Positions 26,121 to 34,829 of a stretch of DNA of 64,000 nt are shown in pieces. The stretch lies in assembly GCF_009870825.1 (NCBI RefSeq), contig NZ_WTWY01000004.1, positions 62,001 to 126,000 on the forward strand. Reading direction: 5' to 3'. The notes under the pieces were generated by a model, which did not search any database, was not told the DNA's origin, and was given only the letters and a program-made list of their open reading frames with translations. A program made the translations under genes and the position numbers. The stretch's first letter is position 1, and each line of letters starts with the position of its first letter. The stretch is from Paenibacillus sp. USDA918EY. Lineage in GTDB: Bacteria; Bacillota; Bacilli; Paenibacillales; Paenibacillaceae.

Positions 26121-26495
26121 CTAAATGCCGATTCCCAAATAAGCGCATAGCTCGCAGGCCGTTTCCGCTTTGACGTAGGACCACAGCATAAAAAAACGCC
26201 GCTGGTATCCCCGGCATAAATAAAGAGCCTCCATCCCTTTGGCGCTCCGGTTTTCCTCGTATACCCGGATGCCGCGGCTCCGCATCTCTTGGCGGATTTC
26301 CGTCAGCCGCCGCATCGCCTTTTGCTGAACGCCCGACAAGCCGCGGATATACACGTCCGGCAGCTTCAGGGCAAGAGTGCCAAGCGTGCGGATGTCCCGC
26401 TCCAGAACATCGAGCAGAACGACATGGAGCATGTAGCTTTTGACCAGCTGCGAATCTTCTTCGTCCGGGGCAGGGGGAAGAGCGGATGCTTTCAT
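26121..26495 (-). CDS. SOS-controlled helical protein of unknown function
   Basis: A 124-residue, mostly alpha-helical protein with a conserved-looking core (VLERDIRTL, PDVYIRGLSGVQQKAM, EIRQEMRSRGIRVYEENR, YLCRGYQRRFFMLWSYVK). It resembles small uncharacterised Bacillales proteins such as B. subtilis YhjD, a tentative match from memory. ATG 26495 is preceded by AAGGAAG; an upstream ATG at 26513 lacks a site. A perfect LexA box overlaps its promoter, the only clue to function: a DNA-damage response role is inferred. Confidence 0.7.
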   Translation of the reverse strand: MKASALPPAPDEEDSQLVKSYMLHVVLLDVLERDIRTLGTLALKLPDVYIRGLSGVQQKAMRRLTEIRQEMRSRGIRVYEENRSAKGMEALYLCRGYQRRFFMLWSYVKAETACELCAYLGIGI

Positions 26496-26529
26496 GCGAA
26501 CACTTCCTTGCATTCATGAATAAGGACGG

Positions 26530-26541
26530 GAACATATGTTC
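26530..26541. promoter_or_regulatory. LexA box of the 26121-26495 gene
   Basis: GAACATATGTTC, identical to the box before the Y-family polymerase. On the minus strand TATAAT (26544-26549) lies two bases upstream, and the box is 34 bases from the start codon, nearly the same geometry as at the polymerase operon. Confidence 0.85.
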
Positions 26542-26675
26542 TGATTATACTCATATTAAGCGAAGGACATGCATTCCGGCAAGAGCCAAATCTTTGAAAT
26601 GGAGCCGGAGCTTTTTTGGTATAATATAAGGTATTGGCATCACGGACCAAAAGAAACCGGGGAGGATATCATCTT

Positions 26676-27173
26676 ATGATTTTGCATAAAGGAGAGATTT
26701 TATTCCGTCAGGGGGATAGCGGGAAATATTTGTATCATATCAAAAGCGGGCTGTTTAAAGTGACGCGCCTTCACAAAAACGGAAACATGGTGCTTTTCAA
26801 CATATTGTACCCCGGCGAAACGGTTCCGCATCATTCCCTCATCACTCCGAAGGAAACCCACGGGTCGGCCATTGCCCTTATGGACAGCGAGGTGGACCGG
26901 ATTCTGGCGGAGGATTGGTACCGCGATTTGCGCGAACATCCGGAGAAGGCGCTGGAAATCGCGCTGCTGCTGCAGGAGAAGGTCCGATTCATGCAAAAAA
27001 GGCTGGATCATTTGACCGTAGGAACGCCGGCGGAGCGGCTGGAGCTTTTGACGGAATGGCTGAACGATTACTCGCATGGCGTGCATTTCACCGACCTGCT
27101 GACGCAGGAGGAAATCGGGCAATTGATCGGGGTTCGGCGGGAGACGATCAACCGTTTGTTAAGGGGGCATTAA
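26676..27173 (+). CDS. Crp/Fnr-family regulator without iron-sulfur cysteines
   Basis: A 165-residue protein: cyclic-nucleotide-type beta barrel (KGEILFRQGDSGKYLYHIKSG, FNILYPGETVPHHSLI), dimer helix and a C-terminal HTH (LTQEEIGQLIGVRRETINRLL). No cysteine cluster is present, so it does not sense oxygen as Fnr does. It is short at the C-terminus, ending directly after the recognition helix without the usual wing. ATG 26676 follows GGGGAGG; a longer frame from 26634 lacks one. A TATAAT sits about 55 bases upstream. The VOC gene starts 3 bases after its stop. Confidence 0.87.
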   Translation: MILHKGEILFRQGDSGKYLYHIKSGLFKVTRLHKNGNMVLFNILYPGETVPHHSLITPKETHGSAIALMDSEVDRILAEDWYRDLREHPEKALEIALLLQEKVRFMQKRLDHLTVGTPAERLELLTEWLNDYSHGVHFTDLLTQEEIGQLIGVRRETINRLLRGH

Positions 27174-27176
27174 GGG

Positions 27177-27557
27177 ATGCTGCATCACGTGGAAATCAAC
27201 GTATCCGATTTGGAGCGAAGCCGGGAATTTTGGGAATGGTTTCTGGCAAAGCTCGGTTATGCGCCGTATCAGGATTGGGACAAGGGGTTCAGCTTCAAGC
27301 ACGGAAAAACCTACCTCGTGTTCGTGCAGACGGAGGAGCGTTTTTTGGAGCTCCCGTACCACCGGAAGGCGACAGGTCTCAATCATTTGGCCTTTCGCGC
27401 GGAGTCCCGCGACCAAATTGACGAGATGGCCCGCATGCTGAAGCAAAAAGGGATTCCGCTGCTGTACGAGGACAGATATCCTTATGCCGGCGGACCGGAG
27501 CATTACGCGGTTTTTTTCGAAGATCCGGACCGGATCAAAGTAGAGCTCGCCTGCTAG
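27177..27557 (+). CDS. VOC-family (glyoxalase/dioxygenase fold) protein
   Basis: A 126-residue protein with two beta-alpha-beta-beta-beta units: LHHVEINVSDLERSREFWEWFL at the start, LNHLAFRAES at the second module and YAVFFEDPDRIKVELAC at the end. The likely metal ligands are His4, His in LNHLAF and Glu in KVELAC. Substrate cannot be read. The start lies 3 bases after the Crp-type gene, whose tail supplies the purine-rich Shine-Dalgarno, so the two are coupled. Confidence 0.85.
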   Translation: MLHHVEINVSDLERSREFWEWFLAKLGYAPYQDWDKGFSFKHGKTYLVFVQTEERFLELPYHRKATGLNHLAFRAESRDQIDEMARMLKQKGIPLLYEDRYPYAGGPEHYAVFFEDPDRIKVELAC

Positions 27558-27642
27558 GATGAAGCGCAGGGGCGGACCTCACAAAAGCCGGCGCGGGCAC
27601 ATATAATGGGTTAACCGGATATACAGAAAGGAGGTAACTCCC

Positions 27643-28014
27643 ATGGGTTACCCCCCGTATTGGGTTTGGTACGCGCCTTATCCTTATCCCCGCCGAGTTT
27701 ATGCCTGGGCCCGCGAATATCCGCAGGTGCAAACGGACGTACTGAATCAATCGCTGCAGAACACCTACAAGCTGATGGAAGATGGATACAAGGTTTTGAA
27801 CAAGCTGTCCGAACATTCATTTGCGGTTCAGGTCATGAGGGCCGCCCAAGCGGGCAATAAAGAGGAGGTCGACCGGCTGATGAAGTCCATCGGCGTTTCG
27901 GAAGCGGTCCAGACCGATTTTTCCCCGAGCGGGATCGGCATCACGCTTGGGTCCGGGCAGCTGAATACGTGCTGCAAAGTTGCCATGTTTTTAAAATGGG
28001 GTGGGGGAGGATAA
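27643..28014 (+). CDS. Small YuzC-like protein (possible spore protein)
   Basis: A 123-residue protein beginning with a Tyr/Pro-rich segment (GYPPYWVWYAPYPYP), then helices (VMRAAQAGNKEEVDRLMKSIGV) and a C-terminal strand (FSPSGIGITLG) ending in a CC pair (NTCCKVAMFLKWG). This arrangement recalls the B. subtilis YuzC group, seen from memory only. GAAAGGAGG precedes ATG 27643. It stands alone between the VOC gene and a terminator. Confidence 0.6.
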   Translation: MGYPPYWVWYAPYPYPRRVYAWAREYPQVQTDVLNQSLQNTYKLMEDGYKVLNKLSEHSFAVQVMRAAQAGNKEEVDRLMKSIGVSEAVQTDFSPSGIGITLGSGQLNTCCKVAMFLKWGGGG

Positions 28015-28022
28015 ACACGAAA

Positions 28023-28061
28023 AAAGGGATATCGGCCCGGCGAAAGGCCAATATCCCTTTT
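28023..28061. terminator. Bidirectional terminator between the YuzC-like gene and hmp
   Basis: AAAGGGATAT-C-GGCC pairs with GGCC-A-ATATCCCTTT; A and T tracts on both sides serve the converging genes. Confidence 0.88.
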
Positions 28062-28090
28062 GATTGAGGATTTTGCAAAAATCCTGGTTT

Positions 28091-29290
28091 TTACAATGTG
28101 CCGGCAGGGCCGAAAAATTCGTAGTGAATCCGTTCTTCCGGCACGCCCCATTCTTTCAGCGCCTTGTTGACTGCGCTCATGAACGGAACCGGACCGCAGA
28201 AATAGAAGTCAGAATCTTGGGACGTAATTTCCTGAAGCCAAGGCAGATCGATGTACCCGGTTTTATGGCAGGCGACTTGCCCGAGCGGTTTCTCGTAACA
28301 AATGTAGGATTTCAAGTTGTCGTGGGAAGCATCCAACTGTTCGACATGCTCTCTCATCGCATGGAAGCTTTCGTTGATGGCTGCATGGATGAACGTTACC
28401 TTGCGTTCCGGCTGCTCTTTCAGAACCGTCTCCAGCATGCTGACCATCGGAGTCAAGCCGACGCCGCCGCTGATCAAAACGAGCGGAATCGATTTGGACG
28501 TATCCAGCGTAAAGCTGCCTGCCGGCGCACTGATTTCGATCACGTCTCCTTCATAGATACGATCGTGCAGGTAGGTGGATACGACGCCGTCAGGTTGGCC
28601 TGGCGCTCCGCTTTCGCGTTTCACCGAGATCCGGTACGAATCGCCTCCGGGAGCGGCGGACAAGCTGTAGTGGCGGATTTGGGCGTAAGGCTGATTTTCC
28701 GGCTTAACGCGCACCGTAATGTACTGCCCCGGAAGATAGCTTGAAATGGCGCCGCCGTCCCGCGGTTTCAGATAGAAAGACGTAATGACGTCGCTTTCCT
28801 TCACCTTGCGTGCGACGACAAACGGACGGAAGCCGGCCCAGCCGCCCGGGGCGTTTTCAGCCTCGCGGTACATTTCGGCTTCGACGCCGATGAATGCGTC
28901 GGCGATGACGCCGTATGCTTCGGCCCATGCGTTTATGATTTCAGGGGTGGCCGCGTCGCCCAGCACCGTTTTGATGGCTTCAAGCAGATTTTCGCCGACG
29001 ATCGGGTAATGCTCGGGTTTGACGTTCAAAGCCCGGTGTTTTTGCGCGATCTGCTTCACGGCAGGCAGGATGTTCTCCAGATGGTCGATATGCGCAGCGG
29101 CCGCATACACGGCATTGGCCAGCGCCGTCTGCTGCTTTCCTTCTCTTTGGTTCGCGTGGTTAAATATGTTGAGCAGTTCGGGATGGTTTTCGAACAGCAA
29201 TTGGTAAAAAACGGTCGTGATTTCTTTTCCGTGTACTTCCAATACAGGAACGGTCGATTTAATGATGTCGATGGTTTCTTGCGTCAACAT
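28091..29290 (-). CDS. hmp: Flavohemoglobin (nitric oxide dioxygenase)
   Basis: Oxidises nitric oxide to nitrate with NAD(P)H. The globin domain (about residues 1-140) includes the proximal His in AQKHRALNVKPEHYPIVG. The FAD domain has RHYSLS, and the NAD domain has GGVGLTPMVSML and YFCGPVPFM. The 399-residue length is normal. AGAGGAA precedes the start. A TGTGA-N6-TCACA box lies 73-88 bases upstream, suggesting Fnr-family control linked to low oxygen or nitrosative stress, as for hmp in other bacilli. Confidence 0.96.
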   Translation of the reverse strand: MLTQETIDIIKSTVPVLEVHGKEITTVFYQLLFENHPELLNIFNHANQREGKQQTALANAVYAAAAHIDHLENILPAVKQIAQKHRALNVKPEHYPIVGENLLEAIKTVLGDAATPEIINAWAEAYGVIADAFIGVEAEMYREAENAPGGWAGFRPFVVARKVKESDVITSFYLKPRDGGAISSYLPGQYITVRVKPENQPYAQIRHYSLSAAPGGDSYRISVKRESGAPGQPDGVVSTYLHDRIYEGDVIEISAPAGSFTLDTSKSIPLVLISGGVGLTPMVSMLETVLKEQPERKVTFIHAAINESFHAMREHVEQLDASHDNLKSYICYEKPLGQVACHKTGYIDLPWLQEITSQDSDFYFCGPVPFMSAVNKALKEWGVPEERIHYEFFGPAGTL

Positions 29291-29362
29291 AACGAATTCC
29301 TCTTTTCTTGAAATATGTTTCGTACTTCCTTCTTAAGTATAGAAAAGGCGTTAAGGGCAAAT

Positions 29363-29378
29363 TGTGATTCTCGTCACA
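29363..29378. promoter_or_regulatory. Fnr/Crp-type box upstream of hmp
   Basis: TGTGA-TTCTCG-TCACA, a perfect match to the Fnr-family palindrome. Confidence 0.72.
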
Positions 29379-29494
29379 TTAAAGATTGACAATGTGTGAA
29401 CAACGAAAGGCAGGAGAAAGACAAAAAATCAACGTGCAAAATATGGAGGGATCGCCCTTTTTCGGTAACCTGCTGTTTAGCTTCGGCCCGGAAT

Positions 29495-29517
29495 GTGTTA
29501 TAATAAAAATGTAACAC
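29495..29517 (+). promoter_or_regulatory. Promoter of the YitT gene with overlapping inverted repeat
   Basis: An extended -10 (TGT-TATAAT, hexamer at 29499-29504) overlaps the inverted repeat GTGTTA-N11-TAACAC. This is a plausible repressor site. Transcription would start near 29511, leaving a leader of about 260 bases. Confidence 0.6.
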
Positions 29518-29773
29518 AACAACATAAAGAAAGGATCAGGATACCATGTGTCCCCGAAGGAACCATCCCCAAAGGACGATTTGGAAACGTTATGATCTCT
29601 CTTACACGTAGCTCCCTTTCGTAGAGAAAAGTCACCTGGACAACCAAGGACGAATGACAAACTCTGCGAAAGAAGGAACTTCACATGCGAAGGACCAAGT
29701 CCCGCAGGTCCCGTACTTATCGCAGAGGTTTGCCAGACTCCTGACTAACCTACGACGATAAGAGGGAACCTGT
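29518..29773 (+). promoter_or_regulatory. Long structured 5' leader before the YitT gene
   Basis: About 260 untranslated bases. CAAACTCTGCGA (29658-29669) pairs with TCGCAGAGGTTTG (29720-29732), giving 12 pairs with one bulge. Inside it are GAAG-GAA-CTTC and GGACC-N10-GGTCC, forming a three-way junction. The 3' strand of the outer stem can instead form GGTT...AACC with CAG/CTG just before the ribosome binding site. No known riboswitch consensus was recognised. This may be a cis-acting RNA; binding of a ligand is speculation. Confidence 0.5.
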
Positions 29774-30466
29774 ATGAGAAAGAAAGACCATTTGATTTCT
29801 AAGTTTTCATCCATTGCAATGATGCTTTTCGGAACTTTTTTGCTGGCTTTTGCGTATTATCACATCAATTTTCAAAATCATTTATCGGAGGGCGGGTTCG
29901 TAGGCTTGTCCTTGCTGGGCAAGTACGTGCTTGGGATCAATCCGGCGCTGAGTACGCTGCTGCTGGACATCCCGGTCATTTTGATCGCCATGTTTTTGAA
30001 AGGCCGCAAGTTCGTTATGCACACGCTGCTTGCGACGTTATCGTTTTCTATTTTTTACGAACTTATTGAACGTTATTCGGTGTTGGTCATCGACCTGCAC
30101 GACAATCTGCTGCTGGCCGCTCTGTTGTCCGGTCTGGTCACGGGGATTGCCACAGGACTGGTTCTCCGATTTGGGGGAGCTACCGGCGGAGATGATATTT
30201 TATCGCTGCTCATTAGCCGCTGGAGCGGACTTAAGGTAGGTACCGTATTTATTCTTTTGGATGCCGCCGTATTGCTGCTGTCCCTGTTTTATATGCCGCT
30301 GAAGGAAACGCTGTTTACGATTTTGGCGGTTGGCATCGCCGGGCAAACGATCACGTTCACGGTCTCATTCCGTAAGGGCAAAACGGTCGATACCGCCGTT
30401 CCCGAACCGGCAATTTCACCCAAAAACGCCACCAAGCCCGTTCATGCGGTGCGGAGTGCTCATTAA
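29774..30466 (+). CDS. YitT-family (DUF161) membrane protein
   Basis: A 230-residue integral membrane protein with about five or six helices. The family pattern GGFVGLSLLGKYVLGINPALSTLLLDIPV in the N-terminal half and LRFGGATGGDDILSLLISR in the middle mark the YitT/YvjA/YczE-type group, whose function is unsettled. This member lacks the extra C-terminal DUF2179 domain of larger relatives and ends in a short polar tail. AAGAGGG precedes the ATG. It follows the long leader described separately and is closed by a terminator, so it is monocistronic. Confidence 0.85.
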   Translation: MRKKDHLISKFSSIAMMLFGTFLLAFAYYHINFQNHLSEGGFVGLSLLGKYVLGINPALSTLLLDIPVILIAMFLKGRKFVMHTLLATLSFSIFYELIERYSVLVIDLHDNLLLAALLSGLVTGIATGLVLRFGGATGGDDILSLLISRWSGLKVGTVFILLDAAVLLLSLFYMPLKETLFTILAVGIAGQTITFTVSFRKGKTVDTAVPEPAISPKNATKPVHAVRSAH

Positions 30467-30471
30467 CGGAT

Positions 30472-30510
30472 AACCGTCCGGTCCTGAATTAAGGATCGGG
30501 CGGTTTTTTG
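30472..30510 (+). terminator. Terminator after the YitT gene
   Basis: AACCGTCCG-G-TCCT / AGGA-T-CGGGCGGTT with a T-tract of six. Confidence 0.9.
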
Positions 30511-30578
30511 TGGGGATCAAACGGTAGAAATTTGAAGACATTGGTTTATAATGTAAAAATATAATCGGGAGGGGGAAA

Positions 30579-31373
30579 ATGAAGGTGGTTCAGTTCATGA
30601 TGATATTAATGTTTACCGTTGTCATCCATACCGTGGACAGCTTATCTTACGCTTTGCGTTTGGGCGGGCTTCGGAGCCGCCGAATTACGCTCGCTTTATC
30701 GTTGTCGGGGCTGCTGGTCTTGGTGTCACGCACCTCGAATATCGCCCAAAGCCCGATGGTCGGCAGCATGGTGGATCATGCGCTCGATTCCGCCGCTTTC
30801 CGGCTCGAACCAAGGCTTCACGGCATCATTGCGGCCGCCACCGTCGGCACGCTGCTCGCGATGCTGATGTTTCCGAGCGCGGCGAGGTTGTGCTCGCGGA
30901 TGGTCGTGCATTTGGAAGCAGCCGGATCCATTCCGAAAATGGCAAAGAATCTGCTGTCTTGGGCGAAATGGAAAAACGGGCTGACTTACTTCAAGCGGCC
31001 GACCTTTCGGATGATGCGCTCCCTATTCGAAGGGCCCTTACCGCGAAGATTGATGGCGCTGAATATAGCGATCACCGCTATTTATACCGTAGGAGTCCTT
31101 TCCGCGTTATATGCCGCCTATCTTTGGCCCGCTTTCCGGCTGACAGCGTCGACCTCGTCCGGATTGATCAACGGCGTCGCGACGATATTGCTGACGCTGC
31201 TGATCGATCCGAGAATCGCGCTCCTGTCCGATCAGGCGTTGCGCGGGGAGACCGGGCTTGAAAAAGTCAACCGGGTATTCGGGCTCTTGATGGTGTCGCG
31301 GCTGCTCGGGACGCTGCTGGCGCAATTGCTGCTCGTGCCTTGCGCGTATTGGATCGGCTGGTTGATCGGATAA
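30579..31373 (+). CDS. amj: Lipid II flippase Amj (YdaH)
   Basis: Alternate flippase that can replace MurJ in moving lipid II across the membrane. The N-terminal signature VVIHTVDSLSYALRLGGLRSRR followed by LVSRTSNIAQSPMVGSMVD is characteristic of Amj. The 264 residues contain about six hydrophobic helices. GGGAGGGGG stands before ATG 30579. In B. subtilis amj answers to cell-envelope stress; no such promoter was verified here. Confidence 0.87.
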   Translation: MKVVQFMMILMFTVVIHTVDSLSYALRLGGLRSRRITLALSLSGLLVLVSRTSNIAQSPMVGSMVDHALDSAAFRLEPRLHGIIAAATVGTLLAMLMFPSAARLCSRMVVHLEAAGSIPKMAKNLLSWAKWKNGLTYFKRPTFRMMRSLFEGPLPRRLMALNIAITAIYTVGVLSALYAAYLWPAFRLTASTSSGLINGVATILLTLLIDPRIALLSDQALRGETGLEKVNRVFGLLMVSRLLGTLLAQLLLVPCAYWIGWLIG

Positions 31374-31407
31374 AAGGAAAATAAATAAAATTTTACATAT
31401 AACAGGG

Positions 31408-31436
31408 TTGACATAGGAACTTAAAACTTCTAATAT
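31408..31436 (+). promoter_or_regulatory. Sigma-A promoter of the second marR gene
   Basis: TTGACA (31408-31413), exactly 17 bases, TAATAT (31431-31436). Confidence 0.85.
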
Positions 31437-31494
31437 TTAAACCATTGAAATAATAGCAAACCTTACCATATTGGACAAAGAAAGGGGGATGCGC

Positions 31495-31917
31495 ATGGAC
31501 GCGCTTGCCAACCGGTTTTACGCTGCCGTGCGGACTTTCTGGCGGGGGTTGGAAAGCGAAGTATGCAAGGAAATGGCTTCCGCCTTGACCGGACCGCAAA
31601 TGTATATGCTGCATTACATCCATCGGGAGCGGCAATGCAAGCTGACGCAGGTTGCGGAAATGCTGGAAGTCAAGCCAAGCGCAGTCACCGTGATGGTGGA
31701 CCGGTTGGAAAAAGCGGGTTACGTCGTTCGCGCCAACGATCCTGCGGACCGCAGGGCGATATTGGTGGAAGTCACGCCGCTTGGGGAGGAAGTGCTGGCC
31801 CGGGCCGTCCGCAAACGGGATGAGATCGTCGAGGAGCATTTAGCGCGCCTAACGCCGGACGAACGGCGTCTGGTGACGGAACTGGTTGAAAAGTTGACCG
31901 GCGGCTTCGGTGCATGA
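31495..31917 (+). CDS. MarR-family regulator of the downstream efflux pump
   Basis: A 140-residue winged-helix protein: GPQMYMLHYIHRERQCKLTQVAEML, recognition helix PSAVTVMVDRLEKAGYV and wing NDPADRRAILVEVTPLG. ATG 31495 is preferred because GGGGG ends 6 bases upstream; ATG 31489 is directly adjacent to that site. It reads in the same direction as the DHA2 transporter 113 bases downstream and probably controls its own operon. Confidence 0.9.
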   Translation: MDALANRFYAAVRTFWRGLESEVCKEMASALTGPQMYMLHYIHRERQCKLTQVAEMLEVKPSAVTVMVDRLEKAGYVVRANDPADRRAILVEVTPLGEEVLARAVRKRDEIVEEHLARLTPDERRLVTELVEKLTGGFGA

Positions 31918-32030
31918 AGCACGCCATGTCCGGCTGTTTCCGGTGAAGCGGCCAAAAGATCCAAGAGCACCCGGGTATGACTTCATGTGAAATCGAAATT
32001 CAGGGATAAATAACGAGGAGTGGAGCACAC

Positions 32031-33650
32031 TTGGAAGATTTATCGCAGAAGAGGAAAGTCACGATCATGATTGCGATTATCGCGGCCATGTTTTTCTCGG
32101 CGATCAACCAGACGATCGTCAGCACGGCGATGCCGCGCATCATCGCCATTCTCGGCGGCATGGACTATTACACCTGGGTGATTACGATCTATATGCTGAC
32201 TTCGACGATTGCGACGGTTCTTGTCGGCAAGCTGTCGGACATCTACGGCCGCAAGCCGTTCATATTGGCGGGGATCGTCTTTTTTGTCATCGGGGCGTTT
32301 TTGAGCGGTTTCTCGAAAGACATTTTTCAGCTCATTACGTTCCGCGGGATTCAGGGGATCGGCGCGGGCATCATTATGGCCTCCGCTTTTACCGCCGTCG
32401 GGGATTTGTTTTCGCCGCGGGAGAGGGGCAAATGGACCGGCATCATGATGGCCGTGTTCGGCTTCTCCAGCGTGCTCGGGCCGACGCTTGGCGGCTGGCT
32501 CGTCGATCATCTCGCTTGGAAATGGCTGTTTTGGATTTTCCTGCCGCTTGGACTTGTGGCGTTTGTAATGATCGTGATGCTGTTTCCGAAGGTTCCCCGC
32601 AAAAAATCGGAAAAAATCGATTATTTCGGCTCGCTGTTTTTGACGCTGACCATCGTCCCCCTGCTGCTCGGCTTTTCCTGGGCCGGCACGAAATACGATT
32701 GGGGGTCGTGGCAAATTTTGAGCTTGTTCGGCGCCGCGGCCGTGTTCCTGGTCATCTTCGTACTTGTTGAACGCGTCGTCAAAAGCCCTGTTTTGCCTTT
32801 GTCGCTGTTCCGCAACGATATCGTGACCATTTCGAACGTGATCGGCTTTATTATGAACGCAGGCATGATGGGCGCGCTTATTTACCTGCCGTTTTTCGTG
32901 CAGGGCGTTGAAGGCATCTCGCCGACGTATTCGGGTTATGTAACGATGCCGATGTCGATTTCGATGGTCATCGTCAGCACGGTCATCGGCCGCATGATCA
33001 CGAAAACGGGCAAATACAAACGGTTTGCGCTGACGGGAATTCCGATCATGATCGTCGGCATGCTGATCATGGCCGTCATGAACAGCGTTTGGCTCGCCGT
33101 CGTCGCCATGATCGTATTTGGACTCGGCCTTGGCATCGGCATGCCCGTCTTTTCCTTGACGGTGCAAAACGCCGTCAGACCCGACCAGCTTGGGGTCGCA
33201 ACCGCATCCTCGCAGCTGTTCCGGAATTTGGGCGGCACGATCGGCATCGCGGTGATGGGCACGATCATGACGACAAGCTTAACCGCCCACGTGAAAGACG
33301 AAATGGCTGCCGGCCATGGGGTGAACATGCAGCAGATCAAGCCGGAGGTTGCCCAAAAGCTGGCCGCCTTCCAAAATCCGGAGATGCTGCTCGACCAGCC
33401 GAAGCTCCATCAGCTGCAGGAAACGCTGCCGAAGGAAGTGCAGCCGCTGCTGACGCAAATGATCGACATGCTGAAACATGCGCTCAGCGCTTCGTTGACG
33501 ACGGTCTTTCTGTCAGGCGCGGCTTTTGTGGCCGTGGCGCTCATTCTGCTGTTTTTCCTGCGCGAAATCCCGCTGCGCACATCCAACAAGATGCCTGAGG
33601 CGCAGAAGCAGGCGCAGAACGAGAAAACGACAACGGCTACTTCGGTATAA
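32031..33650 (+). CDS. MFS drug:H+ antiporter, DHA2 family (MDR type)
   Basis: A 539-residue, 14-helix transporter. INQTIVSTAMPRIIAILGG in helix 1, GKLSDIYGRKPF (motif A), FRGIQGIGAGIIMASAF (motif B) and VLGPTLGGWLVD (motif C) define the DHA2 antiporters. A roughly 70-residue extracytoplasmic segment near residues 418-485 precedes the last helix, a usual feature of the subfamily. The TTG start follows GAGGAG. It is preceded by a marR gene and followed by a strong terminator. Confidence 0.9.
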   Translation: MEDLSQKRKVTIMIAIIAAMFFSAINQTIVSTAMPRIIAILGGMDYYTWVITIYMLTSTIATVLVGKLSDIYGRKPFILAGIVFFVIGAFLSGFSKDIFQLITFRGIQGIGAGIIMASAFTAVGDLFSPRERGKWTGIMMAVFGFSSVLGPTLGGWLVDHLAWKWLFWIFLPLGLVAFVMIVMLFPKVPRKKSEKIDYFGSLFLTLTIVPLLLGFSWAGTKYDWGSWQILSLFGAAAVFLVIFVLVERVVKSPVLPLSLFRNDIVTISNVIGFIMNAGMMGALIYLPFFVQGVEGISPTYSGYVTMPMSISMVIVSTVIGRMITKTGKYKRFALTGIPIMIVGMLIMAVMNSVWLAVVAMIVFGLGLGIGMPVFSLTVQNAVRPDQLGVATASSQLFRNLGGTIGIAVMGTIMTTSLTAHVKDEMAAGHGVNMQQIKPEVAQKLAAFQNPEMLLDQPKLHQLQETLPKEVQPLLTQMIDMLKHALSASLTTVFLSGAAFVAVALILLFFLREIPLRTSNKMPEAQKQAQNEKTTTATSV

Positions 33651-33675
33651 CTAGAGACAGTGCAATCCGATAAAG

Positions 33676-33707
33676 AAACAACCCGGGGATCGTCCCCGGG
33701 TTGTTTT
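33676..33707. terminator. Bidirectional terminator after the DHA2 pump
   Basis: AACAACCCGGGGA-TCG-TCCCCGGGTTGTT, then TTG; shared with the converging msrAB gene. Confidence 0.93.
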
Positions 33708-33755
33708 GCTGCCCGCCATCTGCGGCGTTTCGGCAGTAAGCGCGTTTTCGCCGAT

Positions 33756-34724
33756 TTATTCAAACAATACTTTGTATTCCCCGTAACCCTGCGCATCCAG
33801 TTCCTCTTTCGGAACAAACCGCAGCGCTGCGGAGTTGATGCAGTAACGCAAGCCTTCCGGTCCCGGGCCGTCGTCGAACACGTGGCCCAAATGCGAATCG
33901 GAGCTTTTGCTGCGGACTTCGGTGCGGACCATCATATGGCTCAGATCCAGCTTCTCTTTAATGCTGTAATCCCGGATCGGGCGCGTGAAGCTTGGCCAGC
34001 CGCAGCCGGAGTCGTATTTGTCGCGCGAACTGAAGAGCGGCTCCCCGGACACGATGTCGACGTAAATGCCTTCGCCGTGATGGTCCCAAAACTCGTTTTG
34101 GAACGGCGGTTCGGTCGCATTCTTTTGCGTCACCTGATATTGGAGCGGCGTCAGGCGCTGCTGCAAGTCGGCTTCGTCCTTTTTCGGCGCCCATGTCTTT
34201 TCCAGAAAATCTTCCCGTCCGGAGCCTTTGCGGTAACGCTTGTAATGCCCCGGATTTTTTTTGTGATAATTCTGGTGGTATTCCTCGGCCGGATAAAAAG
34301 GCTTGGCGGGCAAAATCGGCGTTACGATCGGCTTATCGAACCGTCCGCTGGCCTCCAAAGCGGCTTTGGACTCTTCGGCGAGCCGGCGCTGTTCTTCCGT
34401 ATGGTAAAAAATAGCCGTTTGGTAGGATTGGCCGCGGTCATGGAACTGGCCGCCCGCATCGGTAGGGTCAATCTGCTGCCAATACAGCTCCAGCAATTTT
34501 TCGTAAGGGAAAATATCCGGGTTGTACGTAATTTGCACCGCCTCGACATGTCCCGTCGTATCGGAGCACACCTCTTCGTAGGTAGGGTTCTCTTTATGAC
34601 CGCCCGTATAGCCCGATACGACCTCAACGATGCCGGGCAGATCTTCAAACGGGGCTACCATGCACCAAAAGCATCCGCCTGCAAAGGTCGCTTTTTCCTG
34701 ATGAACCGCTTGTAAATCGCTCAT
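33756..34724 (-). CDS. msrAB: Bifunctional methionine sulfoxide reductase MsrA-MsrB
   Basis: Reduces both stereoisomers of methionine sulfoxide in oxidised proteins. The MsrA domain (about 10-170) has the catalytic GGCFWCM, and the MsrB domain (about 185-320) has [12 protein letters not shown] and the catalytic Cys in [11 protein letters not shown]. The CxxC zinc pairs of many MsrB proteins are absent. The A-then-B fusion is common in Bacillales. ATG 34724 has GGAGTG upstream; a start at 34742 lacks one. No signal peptide is seen, so it is cytosolic. Confidence 0.95.
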   Translation of the reverse strand: MSDLQAVHQEKATFAGGCFWCMVAPFEDLPGIVEVVSGYTGGHKENPTYEEVCSDTTGHVEAVQITYNPDIFPYEKLLELYWQQIDPTDAGGQFHDRGQSYQTAIFYHTEEQRRLAEESKAALEASGRFDKPIVTPILPAKPFYPAEEYHQNYHKKNPGHYKRYRKGSGREDFLEKTWAPKKDEADLQQRLTPLQYQVTQKNATEPPFQNEFWDHHGEGIYVDIVSGEPLFSSRDKYDSGCGWPSFTRPIRDYSIKEKLDLSHMMVRTEVRSKSSDSHLGHVFDDGPGPEGLRYCINSAALRFVPKEELDAQGYGEYKVLFE

Positions 34725-34829
34725 GATATCACTCCGTTCCAATTGTTCTTCTGTTCTGGTTTTTCATGAATGCCTTGCCTTAATAGAATCATTATAATCG
34801 ATGTGCCGGCCGAAAACCAAGAAACCAAG

